A stretch of 17,806 nt of DNA from an uncultured Porphyromonadaceae bacterium (GCA_905193485.1 CAJJOX010000021.1:1-17806); one strand, 5' to 3'. Positions 1-7,610 are shown, counted from the first letter of the stretch. Notes: a model not told the origin generated them from the sequence alone. Numbers and translations: made by a program.

Positions 1-1
1 C

Positions 2-298
2 GACCGTTTCCAGTCCGAGTCGCGCTGGACGAAGATCTATGTGCAGAGCATCCTGCCCGTCAACGGCGAGTCTTTCGCCAAGTTCAAGAAACACTACGAG
101 CACGGCCGTCAGATCGTGCCGCTGAACAAGCGGCTCGAAGCGCTGTGCGACGAGAAGGAAGTCACCTACCTCGATGTCTGGGGGGCGCTGGCCGACCACG
201 AGGGGCGGCTGGACAAGCGTTACACCAACGACGGCCTGCACCTGACGGGCGAGGGTTACGTGGTGTGGCGGGATGCGATCAAGCAACACGTGAAGTAG
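2..298 (+). CDS. SGNH/GDSL-family hydrolase, C-terminal fragment
   Basis: The 5' part lies outside the window; the frame is open from base 2, so the in-frame GTG at 41 is not the start. About 98 residues are visible. The DGLHLTGEGY stretch near the end carries the D-x-x-H pair that forms the catalytic Asp/His block V of SGNH (GDSL) esterases, and the preceding acidic and aromatic segment fits the last helices of that fold. Family members in gut Bacteroidota de-esterify glycans or lipids, for example as sialate or xylan acetylesterases, but the substrate cannot be read from this fragment and the catalytic serine block is missing. The gene stops 4 bases before cca. Its GC content is about 62% (185 of 300 by count) with many C/G-ending codons, clearly above the genes that follow. 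Confidence 0.8.
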   Translation, partial: DRFQSESRWTKIYVQSILPVNGESFAKFKKHYEHGRQIVPLNKRLEALCDEKEVTYLDVWGALADHEGRLDKRYTNDGLHLTGEGYVVWRDAIKQHVK

Positions 299-302
299 CC
301 GC

Positions 303-1709
303 GTGCCGTTGTCGAATCCCATATTCCGGCGGATTTCGCGCCTTGCCGACGAGCAGGGCGTGCAGGCTTTCGTCGTCGGCGGCTATGTGCGCGATCTTTT
401 CCTGCAGCGTCCCTCAAAAGATATCGACTTCGTGTGTGTGGGGCACGGGAGTGGTATTGCCGTGGCTCAGGCGCTGTCAAATAATGCCCGTCGAGGATCC
501 AGAGTCAATATTTTCCGCACCTATGGCACGGCGCAATTGCTTTATCGCGGCCTCGAGCTGGAGTTTGTAGGTGCCCGGCGCGAGTCATATCATCGCGAAT
601 CACGCAATCCTGTAGTTGAAGAAGGAACGCTCGATGACGACATCTTGCGCCGCGATTTCACTATCAATGCCATGGCGCTGTGTGTCAACGCCAACGAATT
701 CGGCCGCCTTGTCGACCTCTTTGACGGCGTCGGTGATCTGCACCGGAGGATAATACGCACTCCGCTCGATCCCGACATCACTTTCAGCGACGATCCGCTG
801 CGAATGATGCGCGCCATACGGTTTGCCACTCAATTGGCATTTGACATCGATCCCTCGACACTCGAAGCCATAACGCGTAATGCGCCCCGCATCGATATCA
901 TCACCCGCGAACGCATCTCTACCGAGCTGATGAAAATCATGCAGTCAGATCGTCCTTCGGTAGGATGGCGTCTGCTTTCACAAACCGGCCTGCTGAAGCA
1001 AATCCTCCCACAGCTCGAAGCGATGAAGGGCGTGGAAACCATCCACGGCCGCGGACATAAAGACAATTTCGAACATACCATGCTCGTGCTTGACCGCGTT
1101 GCCGAAAAATCCGACAACGTATGGCTCCGATGGGCCGCACTGCTGCATGACATCGCAAAGCCTGTGACCAAGCGCTGGGATGATGAGAACGGATGGACTT
1201 TCCGCAACCATAATTTCATAGGCGGCAAGATGGTGCCCCGCATATTCCGAGACCTGAAGATGCCGTTGGGTGAGCCGATGAAATATGTTAAGAAAATTGT
1301 CGAGCTTCACATGCGTCCGATTGCTCTGGTCGAGGATTCCGTGACCGACTCGGCGATACGTCGTCTGATTGTGGATGCCGGCGATGACATTGACGATCTG
1401 ATGACTCTCTGTCAGGCCGACATCACCTCCCGCAATCCTGAAAAAGTGAGGATGCACCTGCGTAATTTCGACAATGTCTTAGCGAAGATGGACGATGTCA
1501 ATGCCCGCGATCATCTGAGGCTTTTCCAGCCTCCAGTGACCGGAGAGGAGATAATGGCTACGTTCGGGTTGCCTCCCTCGCAGCCCGTCGGTGTCATAAA
1601 ATCGGCTGTAAAGGATGCCGTGATCGAGGGCGTTATCCCCAACGAACACGATGCGGCAAGGGAATATATGCTGAAGATCGGACGGGAGATGGGACTTGCC
1701 CCGATTTGA
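303..1709 (+). CDS. cca: CCA-adding tRNA nucleotidyltransferase with HD domain
   Basis: Adds or repairs the 3' CCA end of tRNAs in the cytoplasm using CTP and ATP. This matters here because the tRNA-Asp gene in the window does not encode CCA. The 468-residue protein begins with the class II nucleotidyltransferase head: GG at 26-27, RD at 30-31 and the metal-binding D40-x-D42. Then come RRDFTINAMAL (about 115-125) and DPLRMMRAIRFA (about 164-175), the RNA-binding neck, and a C-terminal HD phosphohydrolase domain with H-rich residues around 246-258 and LLHDIAK at about 280-286. Length and order match the Bacteroidales CCA enzymes. The start is GTG at 303; the strongly conserved region begins about 20 codons later and no better upstream start exists, because the previous gene ends at 298. 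A poly(A) polymerase is the alternative within the family but is less likely. Confidence 0.95.
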   Translation: MPLSNPIFRRISRLADEQGVQAFVVGGYVRDLFLQRPSKDIDFVCVGHGSGIAVAQALSNNARRGSRVNIFRTYGTAQLLYRGLELEFVGARRESYHRESRNPVVEEGTLDDDILRRDFTINAMALCVNANEFGRLVDLFDGVGDLHRRIIRTPLDPDITFSDDPLRMMRAIRFATQLAFDIDPSTLEAITRNAPRIDIITRERISTELMKIMQSDRPSVGWRLLSQTGLLKQILPQLEAMKGVETIHGRGHKDNFEHTMLVLDRVAEKSDNVWLRWAALLHDIAKPVTKRWDDENGWTFRNHNFIGGKMVPRIFRDLKMPLGEPMKYVKKIVELHMRPIALVEDSVTDSAIRRLIVDAGDDIDDLMTLCQADITSRNPEKVRMHLRNFDNVLAKMDDVNARDHLRLFQPPVTGEEIMATFGLPPSQPVGVIKSAVKDAVIEGVIPNEHDAAREYMLKIGREMGLAPI

Positions 1710-1731
1710 ACCACTCATTACAAATTGTGCT

Positions 1732-2064
1732 ATGTATTACGTAACGAAACGTTTTGAAATATCCGGAGCGCATGCTCTTCGGCTCGACTACGAGAGCAAA
1801 TGCGCCATGCTCCATGGTCACAATTGGATTATCACTGTCAGCTGCCGGTCGCTCAGGCTCAACGATTGCGGCATGGTGACCGATTTTACGGCTATCAAGC
1901 AGGAAATAACCGAAATGCTCGACCATAAGAATTTCAATGAAGTGCTCGACTTCAATCCGACGGCCGAGAATATCGCTAGATGGATATGTGACCGTGTGCC
2001 AAATTGCTATCGAGTCGAGGTGCAGGAAAGCGAAGGCAATACGGCGGCATATGAGCGTGATTGA
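1732..2064 (+). CDS. queD: 6-carboxytetrahydropterin synthase (QueD)
   Basis: Converts 7,8-dihydroneopterin triphosphate to 6-carboxytetrahydropterin, the first committed step of 7-deazaguanine (preQ0, queuosine) synthesis. The 110-residue protein has the zinc ligands H14, H28 and H30 (SGAHAL and LHGHNW), the catalytic C24 just before them, DFxxxK after the first half, LDHKNFN, PTAEN, and the substrate-binding glutamate region QESEGN near the end. I chose ATG 1732, giving MYYVTKRFEISGAHAL; the longer TTG-started frame from 1696 would overlap cca and adds nothing conserved. It lies 22 bases after cca and 78 bases before queE, so the three genes are probably one transcript. QueD and 6-pyruvoyl-tetrahydropterin synthase share a fold; the adjacent queE favours QueD. 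Confidence 0.93.
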   Translation: MYYVTKRFEISGAHALRLDYESKCAMLHGHNWIITVSCRSLRLNDCGMVTDFTAIKQEITEMLDHKNFNEVLDFNPTAENIARWICDRVPNCYRVEVQESEGNTAAYERD

Positions 2065-2142
2065 AGGATATTGTGAAATTCGCCGACGGCTGACTGCCCT
2101 GTCGTCAACACTTATTATAAACCATGCTCTAATGGACAGGAT

Positions 2143-2691
2143 ATGTATCGTGTCAATGAAATTTTTTATTCGCTTCAGGGCGAAGGCTACTTTACAGGCC
2201 GCGCGGCGGTGTTCGTGCGCTTGAGCGGCTGCAACCGTTCGTGTGATTTCTGCGATACCGACCACCGGACATTTATTCCGATGACGGCCGGTGAGATTGT
2301 CGCCAAGGCATCGGCTTTTGAATCGCGTTTCGTCGTGGTGACAGGCGGAGAGCCGCTGCTGCAGCTCGACGATGAACTTGTCGATGCATTTCATGCAGCC
2401 GGCTTTTTCGTGGCCGTTGAAACCAACGGCACATTGCCTGTGCCGAAAGATGTCGACTGGGTCACTTGTTCGCCCAAGGATAAGCCATGGGCTATCGACC
2501 GGATCGACGAGTTGAAAATCGTCTGGCAAAGGCAGGACGTGGAATCCATCGCCGCCTCATTGCCCCCGGCGACACATCGTTTCCTTCAGCCATTGTCATG
2601 CTCCAATACCGATGAGGTGATAAAATATATACTGCGTAATCCGCGATGGCGGTTATCGCTTCAGACCCATAAGCTGGTGGGCATACAATAA
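2143..2691 (+). CDS. queE: 7-carboxy-7-deazaguanine synthase (QueE), radical SAM
   Basis: Radical-SAM enzyme that rearranges 6-carboxytetrahydropterin, the product of QueD, to 7-carboxy-7-deazaguanine. The protein has 182 residues. It opens with NEIFYSLQGEG, typical of QueE, followed by the iron-sulphur ligands in SGCNRSCDFCD (C-x3-C-x2-C, residues about 30-37), the SAM-contacting TGGEPLLQ (about 66-73) and an ETNGT strand. The C-terminal part LQPL…TDEVIKYI…WRLSLQTHKLVGIQ matches the compact QueE barrel. The later pathway genes (queC, queF, tgt, queA) are not in the window. The start ATG 2143 places the conserved region immediately after it. A hairpin and T-tract follow the stop. Confidence 0.94.
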   Translation: MYRVNEIFYSLQGEGYFTGRAAVFVRLSGCNRSCDFCDTDHRTFIPMTAGEIVAKASAFESRFVVVTGGEPLLQLDDELVDAFHAAGFFVAVETNGTLPVPKDVDWVTCSPKDKPWAIDRIDELKIVWQRQDVESIAASLPPATHRFLQPLSCSNTDEVIKYILRNPRWRLSLQTHKLVGIQ

Positions 2692-2712
2692 TATTCGATA
2701 ATAATCTATCGT

Positions 2713-2755
2713 AATGTTGCCGGTGTTCCGGCGACGTTCACATCGGCTTTTTTTG
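2713..2755 (+). terminator. Putative intrinsic terminator after queE
   Basis: An 11-bp stem with two G-T wobbles (2713-2723 with 2728-2738) closes on a TGTT loop and is followed, after nine bases, by a run of eight T at 2747-2754. A competing fold pairs GCCG…GTG with CACATCGGC, which would place the stem directly against the T-tract. It separates queE from the next promoter, whose -33 element begins at the end of the T-run. Confidence 0.6.
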
Positions 2756-2787
2756 TTTGGGAGATAGAGAAATAATGCGTAACTTTG
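2756..2787 (+). promoter_or_regulatory. Bacteroidota-type promoter for the PD40 gene
   Basis: TTTG at 2756-2759 and TAACTTTG at 2780-2787 are separated by 20 bases, a full match to the Bacteroidota -33/-7 consensus (TTTG, 19-21 bases, TAnnTTTG). It lies 24 bases before the ATG at 2812 and supports that start over the TTG at 2785, which lies inside the -7 box. Confidence 0.75.
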
Positions 2788-2811
2788 CTTTATACTATCC
2801 TCATATTGACT

Positions 2812-4074
2812 ATGTATTTGAAACGACACATATTGACGCTGGTGGCTGCCGTGGCTCTCGCCGCTATATTGTCGCCGGTCAATGGCGCGACTCCGCGTTC
2901 CGGTAAAAAGAAAAAGGCAAAGACAGAGTCCGTGGCCTCGGCTGAATTGCTTGACAAGGCTCAGCAGGCTTTTGAGGCTTACGACTTCACTGCCGCATCG
3001 GAGTTTCTTGATGAGTATGAATCGGCCTTGGCAAAAGGCGATAAGGAACCGCCCTCACGCTACACCACCCTCAGGCATCGCGTTGATCTCGGTTCCACGA
3101 TGCTCGACCGCGTGGAACGGATCACGATTATCGATAGCCTGACAGTGGACAGCGCAGCTTTTTTTGAGGCCTATCGACTTTCTGGGCCGTCAGGTGTCAT
3201 CACGGATTCCGAGGCTCTTCCGTCATCGTTTCCGGCAAAAGGCAATCCTACGGTGTTCGTGACGGAATCGGGTGAAATGATGCTGTGGAGCGCGCCTGAC
3301 GGAGATGGACGTGAACTCGTCGAGTCGCATCTGCTTGCCGATGGTTCATGGGAAGAACCGCAGCCTCTCGGCGGCGTTTTCCGGGATTTCATCGACCCGG
3401 CCTATCCCTTTCTGATGCCCGACGGCACAACGCTCTATTTTGCCGCACGTGGAGAGGAGTCGCTTGGCGGATATGATATATTTATAGCCCGTAACAATGG
3501 CGACGAATATCTTCAGCCTCAGAATATGGGCATGCCCTATAACTCTCCCTTCGACGACTATATGCTCGCCATCGATGAACTGACCGGTGCAGGATGGTGG
3601 GCTACCGACCGCAATCGTGTCGACGGTAAGTTGACCATTTATGTATTTGTCCCTCAGGAGATGAGGGTCAACTATCCCGTAGATATTCCAGATCTTGCCG
3701 ACCGAGCCTTTGTGACTGACATAAAGGCTACAGGCTCGCGCGAAGATCATGCCGGTGTGTTGAAAGCCATTGCCAGCCAAGGCAATGGGTCGACTGACGA
3801 AAGCGTGGAGTTTGAGATCGCAATGCCTGGAGGTAAAATCTACAGGTCGCTCGATGATTTCCGCAATCCGCTTGCCCGTGAGGCTATGGAGCGTCTGCTC
3901 GACGCCCGCAGGGCATTGTCTGATGACGAGGCCGAGCTTGAGGCCATGCGGGAGGCTTTCAGATCGGGCTCGGCCGTACGTCACGACATACTTGATCTTG
4001 AAAACCGCGTCGACCGCGGGCGTGCCGAGGTGCGCCGCCTTGCCAACGAGGTGGTTAAGATCGAAATGCGTTGA
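2812..4074 (+). CDS. Exported PD40 (WD40-like) repeat protein of unknown role
   Basis: A 420-residue protein. The N-terminus is a signal peptide (MYLKRHILTL, then an alanine-rich hydrophobic stretch ending near SPVNGA), followed by a basic linker with four consecutive lysines. Residues about 45-90 look helical and TPR-like (LLDKAQQAFEAYDFTAASEFLDEY). Two PD40-type beta-propeller blades are visible: YPFLMPDGTTLYFAA from about 198, with GGYDIFIAR, and NSPFDDYMLAID from about 244. The last 80 residues are predicted coiled coil, rich in E, R and L. Related Bacteroidota PD40 proteins sit in the periplasm or outer membrane, sometimes with OmpA-like domains as in PorE of the type IX secretion system; no OmpA peptidoglycan-binding domain is seen here. 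I do not assign a function. It has its own promoter and ends 52 bases before cstA. Confidence 0.85.
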   Translation: MYLKRHILTLVAAVALAAILSPVNGATPRSGKKKKAKTESVASAELLDKAQQAFEAYDFTAASEFLDEYESALAKGDKEPPSRYTTLRHRVDLGSTMLDRVERITIIDSLTVDSAAFFEAYRLSGPSGVITDSEALPSSFPAKGNPTVFVTESGEMMLWSAPDGDGRELVESHLLADGSWEEPQPLGGVFRDFIDPAYPFLMPDGTTLYFAARGEESLGGYDIFIARNNGDEYLQPQNMGMPYNSPFDDYMLAIDELTGAGWWATDRNRVDGKLTIYVFVPQEMRVNYPVDIPDLADRAFVTDIKATGSREDHAGVLKAIASQGNGSTDESVEFEIAMPGGKIYRSLDDFRNPLAREAMERLLDARRALSDDEAELEAMREAFRSGSAVRHDILDLENRVDRGRAEVRRLANEVVKIEMR

Positions 4075-4126
4075 TCTCCGGAGGTATCATATTTGAAATC
4101 ATTATCGCATTTGACAGAATAAATTT

Positions 4127-5566
4127 ATGACAGCCTTTCTGATTGCTCTTGCCGTATTGTCGGGAGGTTATTTTATCTACGGTGCTTTTGTCGACCGCCT
4201 TATGTCGACCGACCGCAACAGGCCGATGCCCGCCTTCACCCGGCGCGACGACGTGGATTTCCGTCCCATGAAACCGTGGCGGGTGTTTCTGATACAGTTT
4301 CTTAACATCGCCGGACTTGGTCCGATCTTCGGTGCCATAATGGGCATAATGTTCGGACCCTCCGCTTTTTTGTGGATATCTCTCGGGACGATATTTGCCG
4401 GCGCCGTCCACGATTTCTGCTCCGGCGTGATCTCCATACGGCGCGACGGAGCCTCACTTCCGGAGATTGTCGGCGAACAGCTTGGTCATGGCGTGCGCCA
4501 GCTGATGCGCGGCTTTTCAGTGTTGCTGCTTATTCTTGTCGCGGCGGTGTTTGTCATCACTCCGGCAGGGCTACTTGCCTCTATGACTCCTGCTTATCTT
4601 GATGTCACGGTGTGGACGGTGGCCATTTTTGTCTACTATGTTCTCGCGACTCTGCTGCCTATTGACAAGCTCATTGGCAATTTCTATCCCCTCTTCGGCT
4701 TTGCGTTGCTTTTTATGGCTGTCGGTCTGCTGTGCGTGATGCTGTTCGCCGGTGTCGATATCCCCGTCAGTTTCAATGATGGTTTCGCAGGGCACAGCCC
4801 TTCGGGCGCGCCGGTGTTCCCTATGATGTTTGTGAGCATCGCCTGCGGAGCCATATCAGGCTTTCATGCCACTCAATCACCGATGATGGCTCGGTGCCTG
4901 ACCAACGAAAAGCTCGCCCGGCCTATTTTTTACGGTGCCATGGTTGCCGAAGGTATCGTGGCTCTTATATGGGCGGCCGCAGCTGTGGCTTTCACCGGCG
5001 GGTATGAGCAACTGGCTGCATATATGGCTCATCCGGGCAATTCGGCCGGAACGCTCGTCCATGATATCTCGTTCGGCTGGCTTGGCGCTTTTGGCGGCAT
5101 ACTTGCTGTGCTTGGCGTGGTTGCCGCTCCCATCACTACGGGCGACACGGCTTTGCGCAGTGCCCGGCTGACGGTTGCCGATTGCCTGAAGTTCGACCAG
5201 AAATCGCTGTGGAAAAGATTGGTGGTGGCTCTGCCTATATTCGCTTTGACGGCATTGGTGATGATGATCGATTTTGGCGTGCTCTGGCGTTATTTCGCCT
5301 GGTGCAACCAGACGCTTGCCGTGTTTACGCTTTGGGCTGTTACCGTATATCTCGCACGACGCGGAAGCTTTTATCCGGTGTCGCTTCTGCCCGCAGTTTT
5401 CATGACGGTGGTGTGCACGAGCTATCTGCTATGTGCTCCACGGCCTGAGGGCTTCGGCCTTCCGCAGCCGGTGGCTATAGGCTTTGGTGTGATTGTGGCG
5501 GCATCTCTGACCGCTATGTTCTTTATTTATGTGAAACGAAAGCAGCCTGTGTTGAAAAATGTTTGA
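4127..5566 (+). CDS. cstA: CstA-family carbon starvation transporter
   Basis: An inner-membrane transporter of 479 residues with many hydrophobic segments. The family signature lies between residues about 58 and 105: QFLNIAGLGPIFGAI, then GIMFGPSAFLWI and LGTIFAGAVHDF. Further family traits are GDTALRSARL near the middle and IDKLIGNFYPLFG. Characterised CstA proteins import pyruvate or peptides during carbon limitation; which substrate applies here cannot be told from sequence. At about 480 residues it belongs to the short Bacteroidota form, against roughly 700 in E. coli. I see no clear promoter in the 52-base gap before it, so it may be read from the upstream PD40 promoter. Its last eight bases overlap the start of the PHP gene. 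Confidence 0.93.
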   Translation: MTAFLIALAVLSGGYFIYGAFVDRLMSTDRNRPMPAFTRRDDVDFRPMKPWRVFLIQFLNIAGLGPIFGAIMGIMFGPSAFLWISLGTIFAGAVHDFCSGVISIRRDGASLPEIVGEQLGHGVRQLMRGFSVLLLILVAAVFVITPAGLLASMTPAYLDVTVWTVAIFVYYVLATLLPIDKLIGNFYPLFGFALLFMAVGLLCVMLFAGVDIPVSFNDGFAGHSPSGAPVFPMMFVSIACGAISGFHATQSPMMARCLTNEKLARPIFYGAMVAEGIVALIWAAAAVAFTGGYEQLAAYMAHPGNSAGTLVHDISFGWLGAFGGILAVLGVVAAPITTGDTALRSARLTVADCLKFDQKSLWKRLVVALPIFALTALVMMIDFGVLWRYFAWCNQTLAVFTLWAVTVYLARRGSFYPVSLLPAVFMTVVCTSYLLCAPRPEGFGLPQPVAIGFGVIVAASLTAMFFIYVKRKQPVLKNV

Positions 5567-6392
5567 TTTCAATGGCCTTGTTGGCGATTCTCTCAGATAT
5601 AATTTCCATTCCCACACCCAGTTTTGCGATGGCAGGGCTACTATGGAACAGTTTGCCGCCGAGGCGGTGCGCCGGGGCTTTTCTCATTATGGATTCTCTC
5701 CCCATTCGCCTATCGCCATTCCCTCGCCATGCAATATGAAATTGTCTGACGTGCCGCTCTATTTCGATGAGGTGGCAAGGATACGTGACAGGTATCGTTC
5801 ACACGGCACGCGCTTTCTTGCGGCAATGGAGATCGATTTCCTCAATCAGGCGCATGGACCGTCGTGTCCGTTTTTCCGGGATCTTCCGCTCGACTATCGC
5901 ATAGGGTCGGTTCACTTTATTCCGGCACAGTCGGGAGAATATGTCGATATCGACGGCCGGTTTGATAGTTTTCGCGAGAAGATGTGCAGATATTTCCACA
6001 ACGATATCCGTTATGTTGTCAACACGTTTTTCGATCAGAATCTCGAGATGCTTTCAGCCGGTGGTTTCGACATGATAGGCCATTATGATAAAATCGGACA
6101 AAACGCTTCACTTTTTATGCCCGGCATCGAGGAGAAGGAATGGTATGTCGACCGGCTTGATGAGCTTACTCGTTCGGTGATTGACTCGGGTGTGACAATC
6201 GAGATCAACACCAAGGCTTTTGCCGAGCATCACCGCTTTTTCCCCACTCCATCGCAGATCCCGGCGTTGCTGGAGGCCGAAGTGCCGATCGTTGTCAACA
6301 GTGATGCCCACCGCCCGGAACTTATAGATGCCTCGCGTGACGATGCGTTTATCATGCTGGAGCGTTTCCGTCGCGTTGCTTCTTCGAGATAG
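5559..6392 (+). CDS. PHP-domain phosphatase, histidinol-phosphatase (HisJ) like
   Basis: A 277-residue metal-dependent phosphoesterase. PHP motifs appear in order: NFHSHTQFCDGRAT with H17, H19 and D24; GFSPHSP (about 45-51); AMEIDF; GSVHFI; GHYDKI; EINTKAF; and the closing NSDAHRPE with its D-x-H pair. This matches the HisJ branch of histidinol-phosphatases, which release phosphate from L-histidinol phosphate in histidine synthesis. No other his genes are nearby, so the substrate is inferred from family only. The start ATG at 5559 overlaps the cstA stop by eight bases, suggesting translational coupling. Its 3' end overlaps the convergent umuC gene by 41 bases. Confidence 0.88.
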   Translation: MFDFNGLVGDSLRYNFHSHTQFCDGRATMEQFAAEAVRRGFSHYGFSPHSPIAIPSPCNMKLSDVPLYFDEVARIRDRYRSHGTRFLAAMEIDFLNQAHGPSCPFFRDLPLDYRIGSVHFIPAQSGEYVDIDGRFDSFREKMCRYFHNDIRYVVNTFFDQNLEMLSAGGFDMIGHYDKIGQNASLFMPGIEEKEWYVDRLDELTRSVIDSGVTIEINTKAFAEHHRFFPTPSQIPALLEAEVPIVVNSDAHRPELIDASRDDAFIMLERFRRVASSR

Positions 6393-7569
6393 TCGAGGCT
6401 ATCATTATGGCCGGATGCGTGCTCGAAGCGGTGTTCATGCGGTCCATCACAGCCATTGCCCGGCTCCGCTTTTCGATTGTCGCTTCATCGGCGAACAGGC
6501 TTTTTATGGCTTTTTCCTTTGCAATGAAGTGGTGTAGCGTGATGCCGGCGCGCTTGAACCCGAACCCTTCGCGGTAGATTTTGTGCAATGCTTCTATGGC
6601 CGCTTTGCATATGTCGGGTGTGTAGTCTGTGTGGTCGGTCAGTTTCACTGTCATGTTGGGATTGTATTGTGCCTGTGCGGTATGGAAGCGGTTGGTGCGC
6701 AGCATCACGGTAAGCTCGCGCGCGAGGTAACCCTTTTTGCGTAAAGACGCTGTGGCCGCCGAGGCGAAGGTGGTGATCAGGCGTGTCAGCTCGTCGGGAT
6801 CGGTAGTGTCGTGATCCAGAGTGCGGGTGACACTTATGCTGCGGTTTTCCGGATCGGGCGTGTGCCGTTCGATACATGATATGCCGTGGAGCTCGCGCCA
6901 GGTGTCGTAGCTTCCTTTGCGCAGCAGGCGGTGTGCTTTGTCGTCAGGCAGGTCATAGAGATCGAATGCCGTGATGACCCCCACATCGGCAAGGCGTCGC
7001 GCAATGTTTGGCCCGATACCCCATATGTCTTTGGCCTCAGCCATCGATAGTGCTTTTTTTCGTTTATCGTCAGTGTCGATGACGCATACGCCTTTATATG
7101 CCGGATAGCGTTTGGCGAACCTGGCGGCAAATTTAGCAAGTGTTTTGGTGGTGGAGATGCCCATCGACACAGGTATGCCTGTGCGCTGAAATATGGTGTC
7201 TATGAGATAAATCCCATATTCGTGCAGATCGCCCATGTCGTTTCCCAATATGATGAAGGCCTCGTCGATGGAGTATATCTCAATGCCGTGTACTGCATGC
7301 TCTCGCAACACCTGCATCACTTTTTCGGAAATTTCGCGGTAAAGTCGGTGCGAACCGTGTAAGGCCACAACACCGTTGGCCTCGCACATTGCCTTGATCT
7401 TAAAATAGGGAGTCGAACGCGTGATTCCAAGTGATTTGGCTTCGTTAGACATTGCGACTACACAGCCGCTCCCGCCCGACAGGACAATCACCGGGATGCC
7501 GTCAAGCCGCGGATCGCGCACACGTTCGCAGGAAACGAAAAAATTATTACAGTCAATTAAGGCAATCAT
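6352..7569 (-). CDS. umuC: Y-family translesion DNA polymerase (UmuC type)
   Basis: A 405-residue error-prone DNA polymerase that copies past damaged bases. The N-terminus MIALIDCNNFFVSCER carries the first catalytic acidic residue, D6, and the double aromatic at the steric gate. SIDEAF carries D102 and E103. Then come GISTTKTLAKFA, the helix-hairpin-helix WGIGPNIARRLADVG, and a little-finger domain with SRSFG-like sequence SISVTRTL. The C-terminus is shorter than E. coli UmuC (422 residues) and lacks the expected W…SP-x-YTT tail; it ends in a polar, probably disordered stretch. No umuD lies next to it, although UmuC usually partners with UmuD. Start ATG at 7569; a -7 box lies eight bases upstream and a perfect inverted repeat overlaps the promoter spacer. 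The 3' end overlaps the convergent PHP gene by 41 bases. Confidence 0.93.
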   Translation of the reverse strand: MIALIDCNNFFVSCERVRDPRLDGIPVIVLSGGSGCVVAMSNEAKSLGITRSTPYFKIKAMCEANGVVALHGSHRLYREISEKVMQVLREHAVHGIEIYSIDEAFIILGNDMGDLHEYGIYLIDTIFQRTGIPVSMGISTTKTLAKFAARFAKRYPAYKGVCVIDTDDKRKKALSMAEAKDIWGIGPNIARRLADVGVITAFDLYDLPDDKAHRLLRKGSYDTWRELHGISCIERHTPDPENRSISVTRTLDHDTTDPDELTRLITTFASAATASLRKKGYLARELTVMLRTNRFHTAQAQYNPNMTVKLTDHTDYTPDICKAAIEALHKIYREGFGFKRAGITLHHFIAKEKAIKSLFADEATIEKRSRAMAVMDRMNTASSTHPAIMIASTISKKQRDGNAPA

Positions 7570-7576
7570 CGTTTTG

Positions 7577-7584
7577 CAAATTTA
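7577..7584 (-). promoter_or_regulatory. umuC: -7 box of the umuC promoter
   Basis: On the minus strand the sequence reads TAAATTTG, a full TAnnTTTG match, eight bases before the umuC ATG. This would give a very short leader. No convincing -33 TTTG is found 19-21 bases upstream; the region there is occupied by an inverted repeat, as would fit an activated or repressed promoter. Confidence 0.6.
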
Positions 7585-7591
7585 CTCATTC

Positions 7592-7610
7592 GCAATGATT
7601 CATTCATTGC
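7592..7610. promoter_or_regulatory. Perfect inverted repeat in umuC promoter, candidate operator
   Basis: Arms GCAATGA and TCATTGC, seven bases each and perfectly complementary, flank a TTCAT spacer. The repeat begins seven bases upstream of the umuC -7 box and fills the region between -7 and -33, where a bound repressor would block polymerase. Which protein binds is unknown; a damage-response repressor is a reasonable guess given the gene it controls. Confidence 0.5.

Noticed and set aside
1696..1731. TTG-started N-terminal extension of queD
   Set aside because: It overlaps cca and adds twelve residues not expected in the QueD family; ATG 1732 fits better.
1633..2529. Long minus-strand open frame (298 residues) across cca, queD and queE
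   Set aside because: It is a shadow of three well-supported plus-strand genes and shows no recognisable domain.
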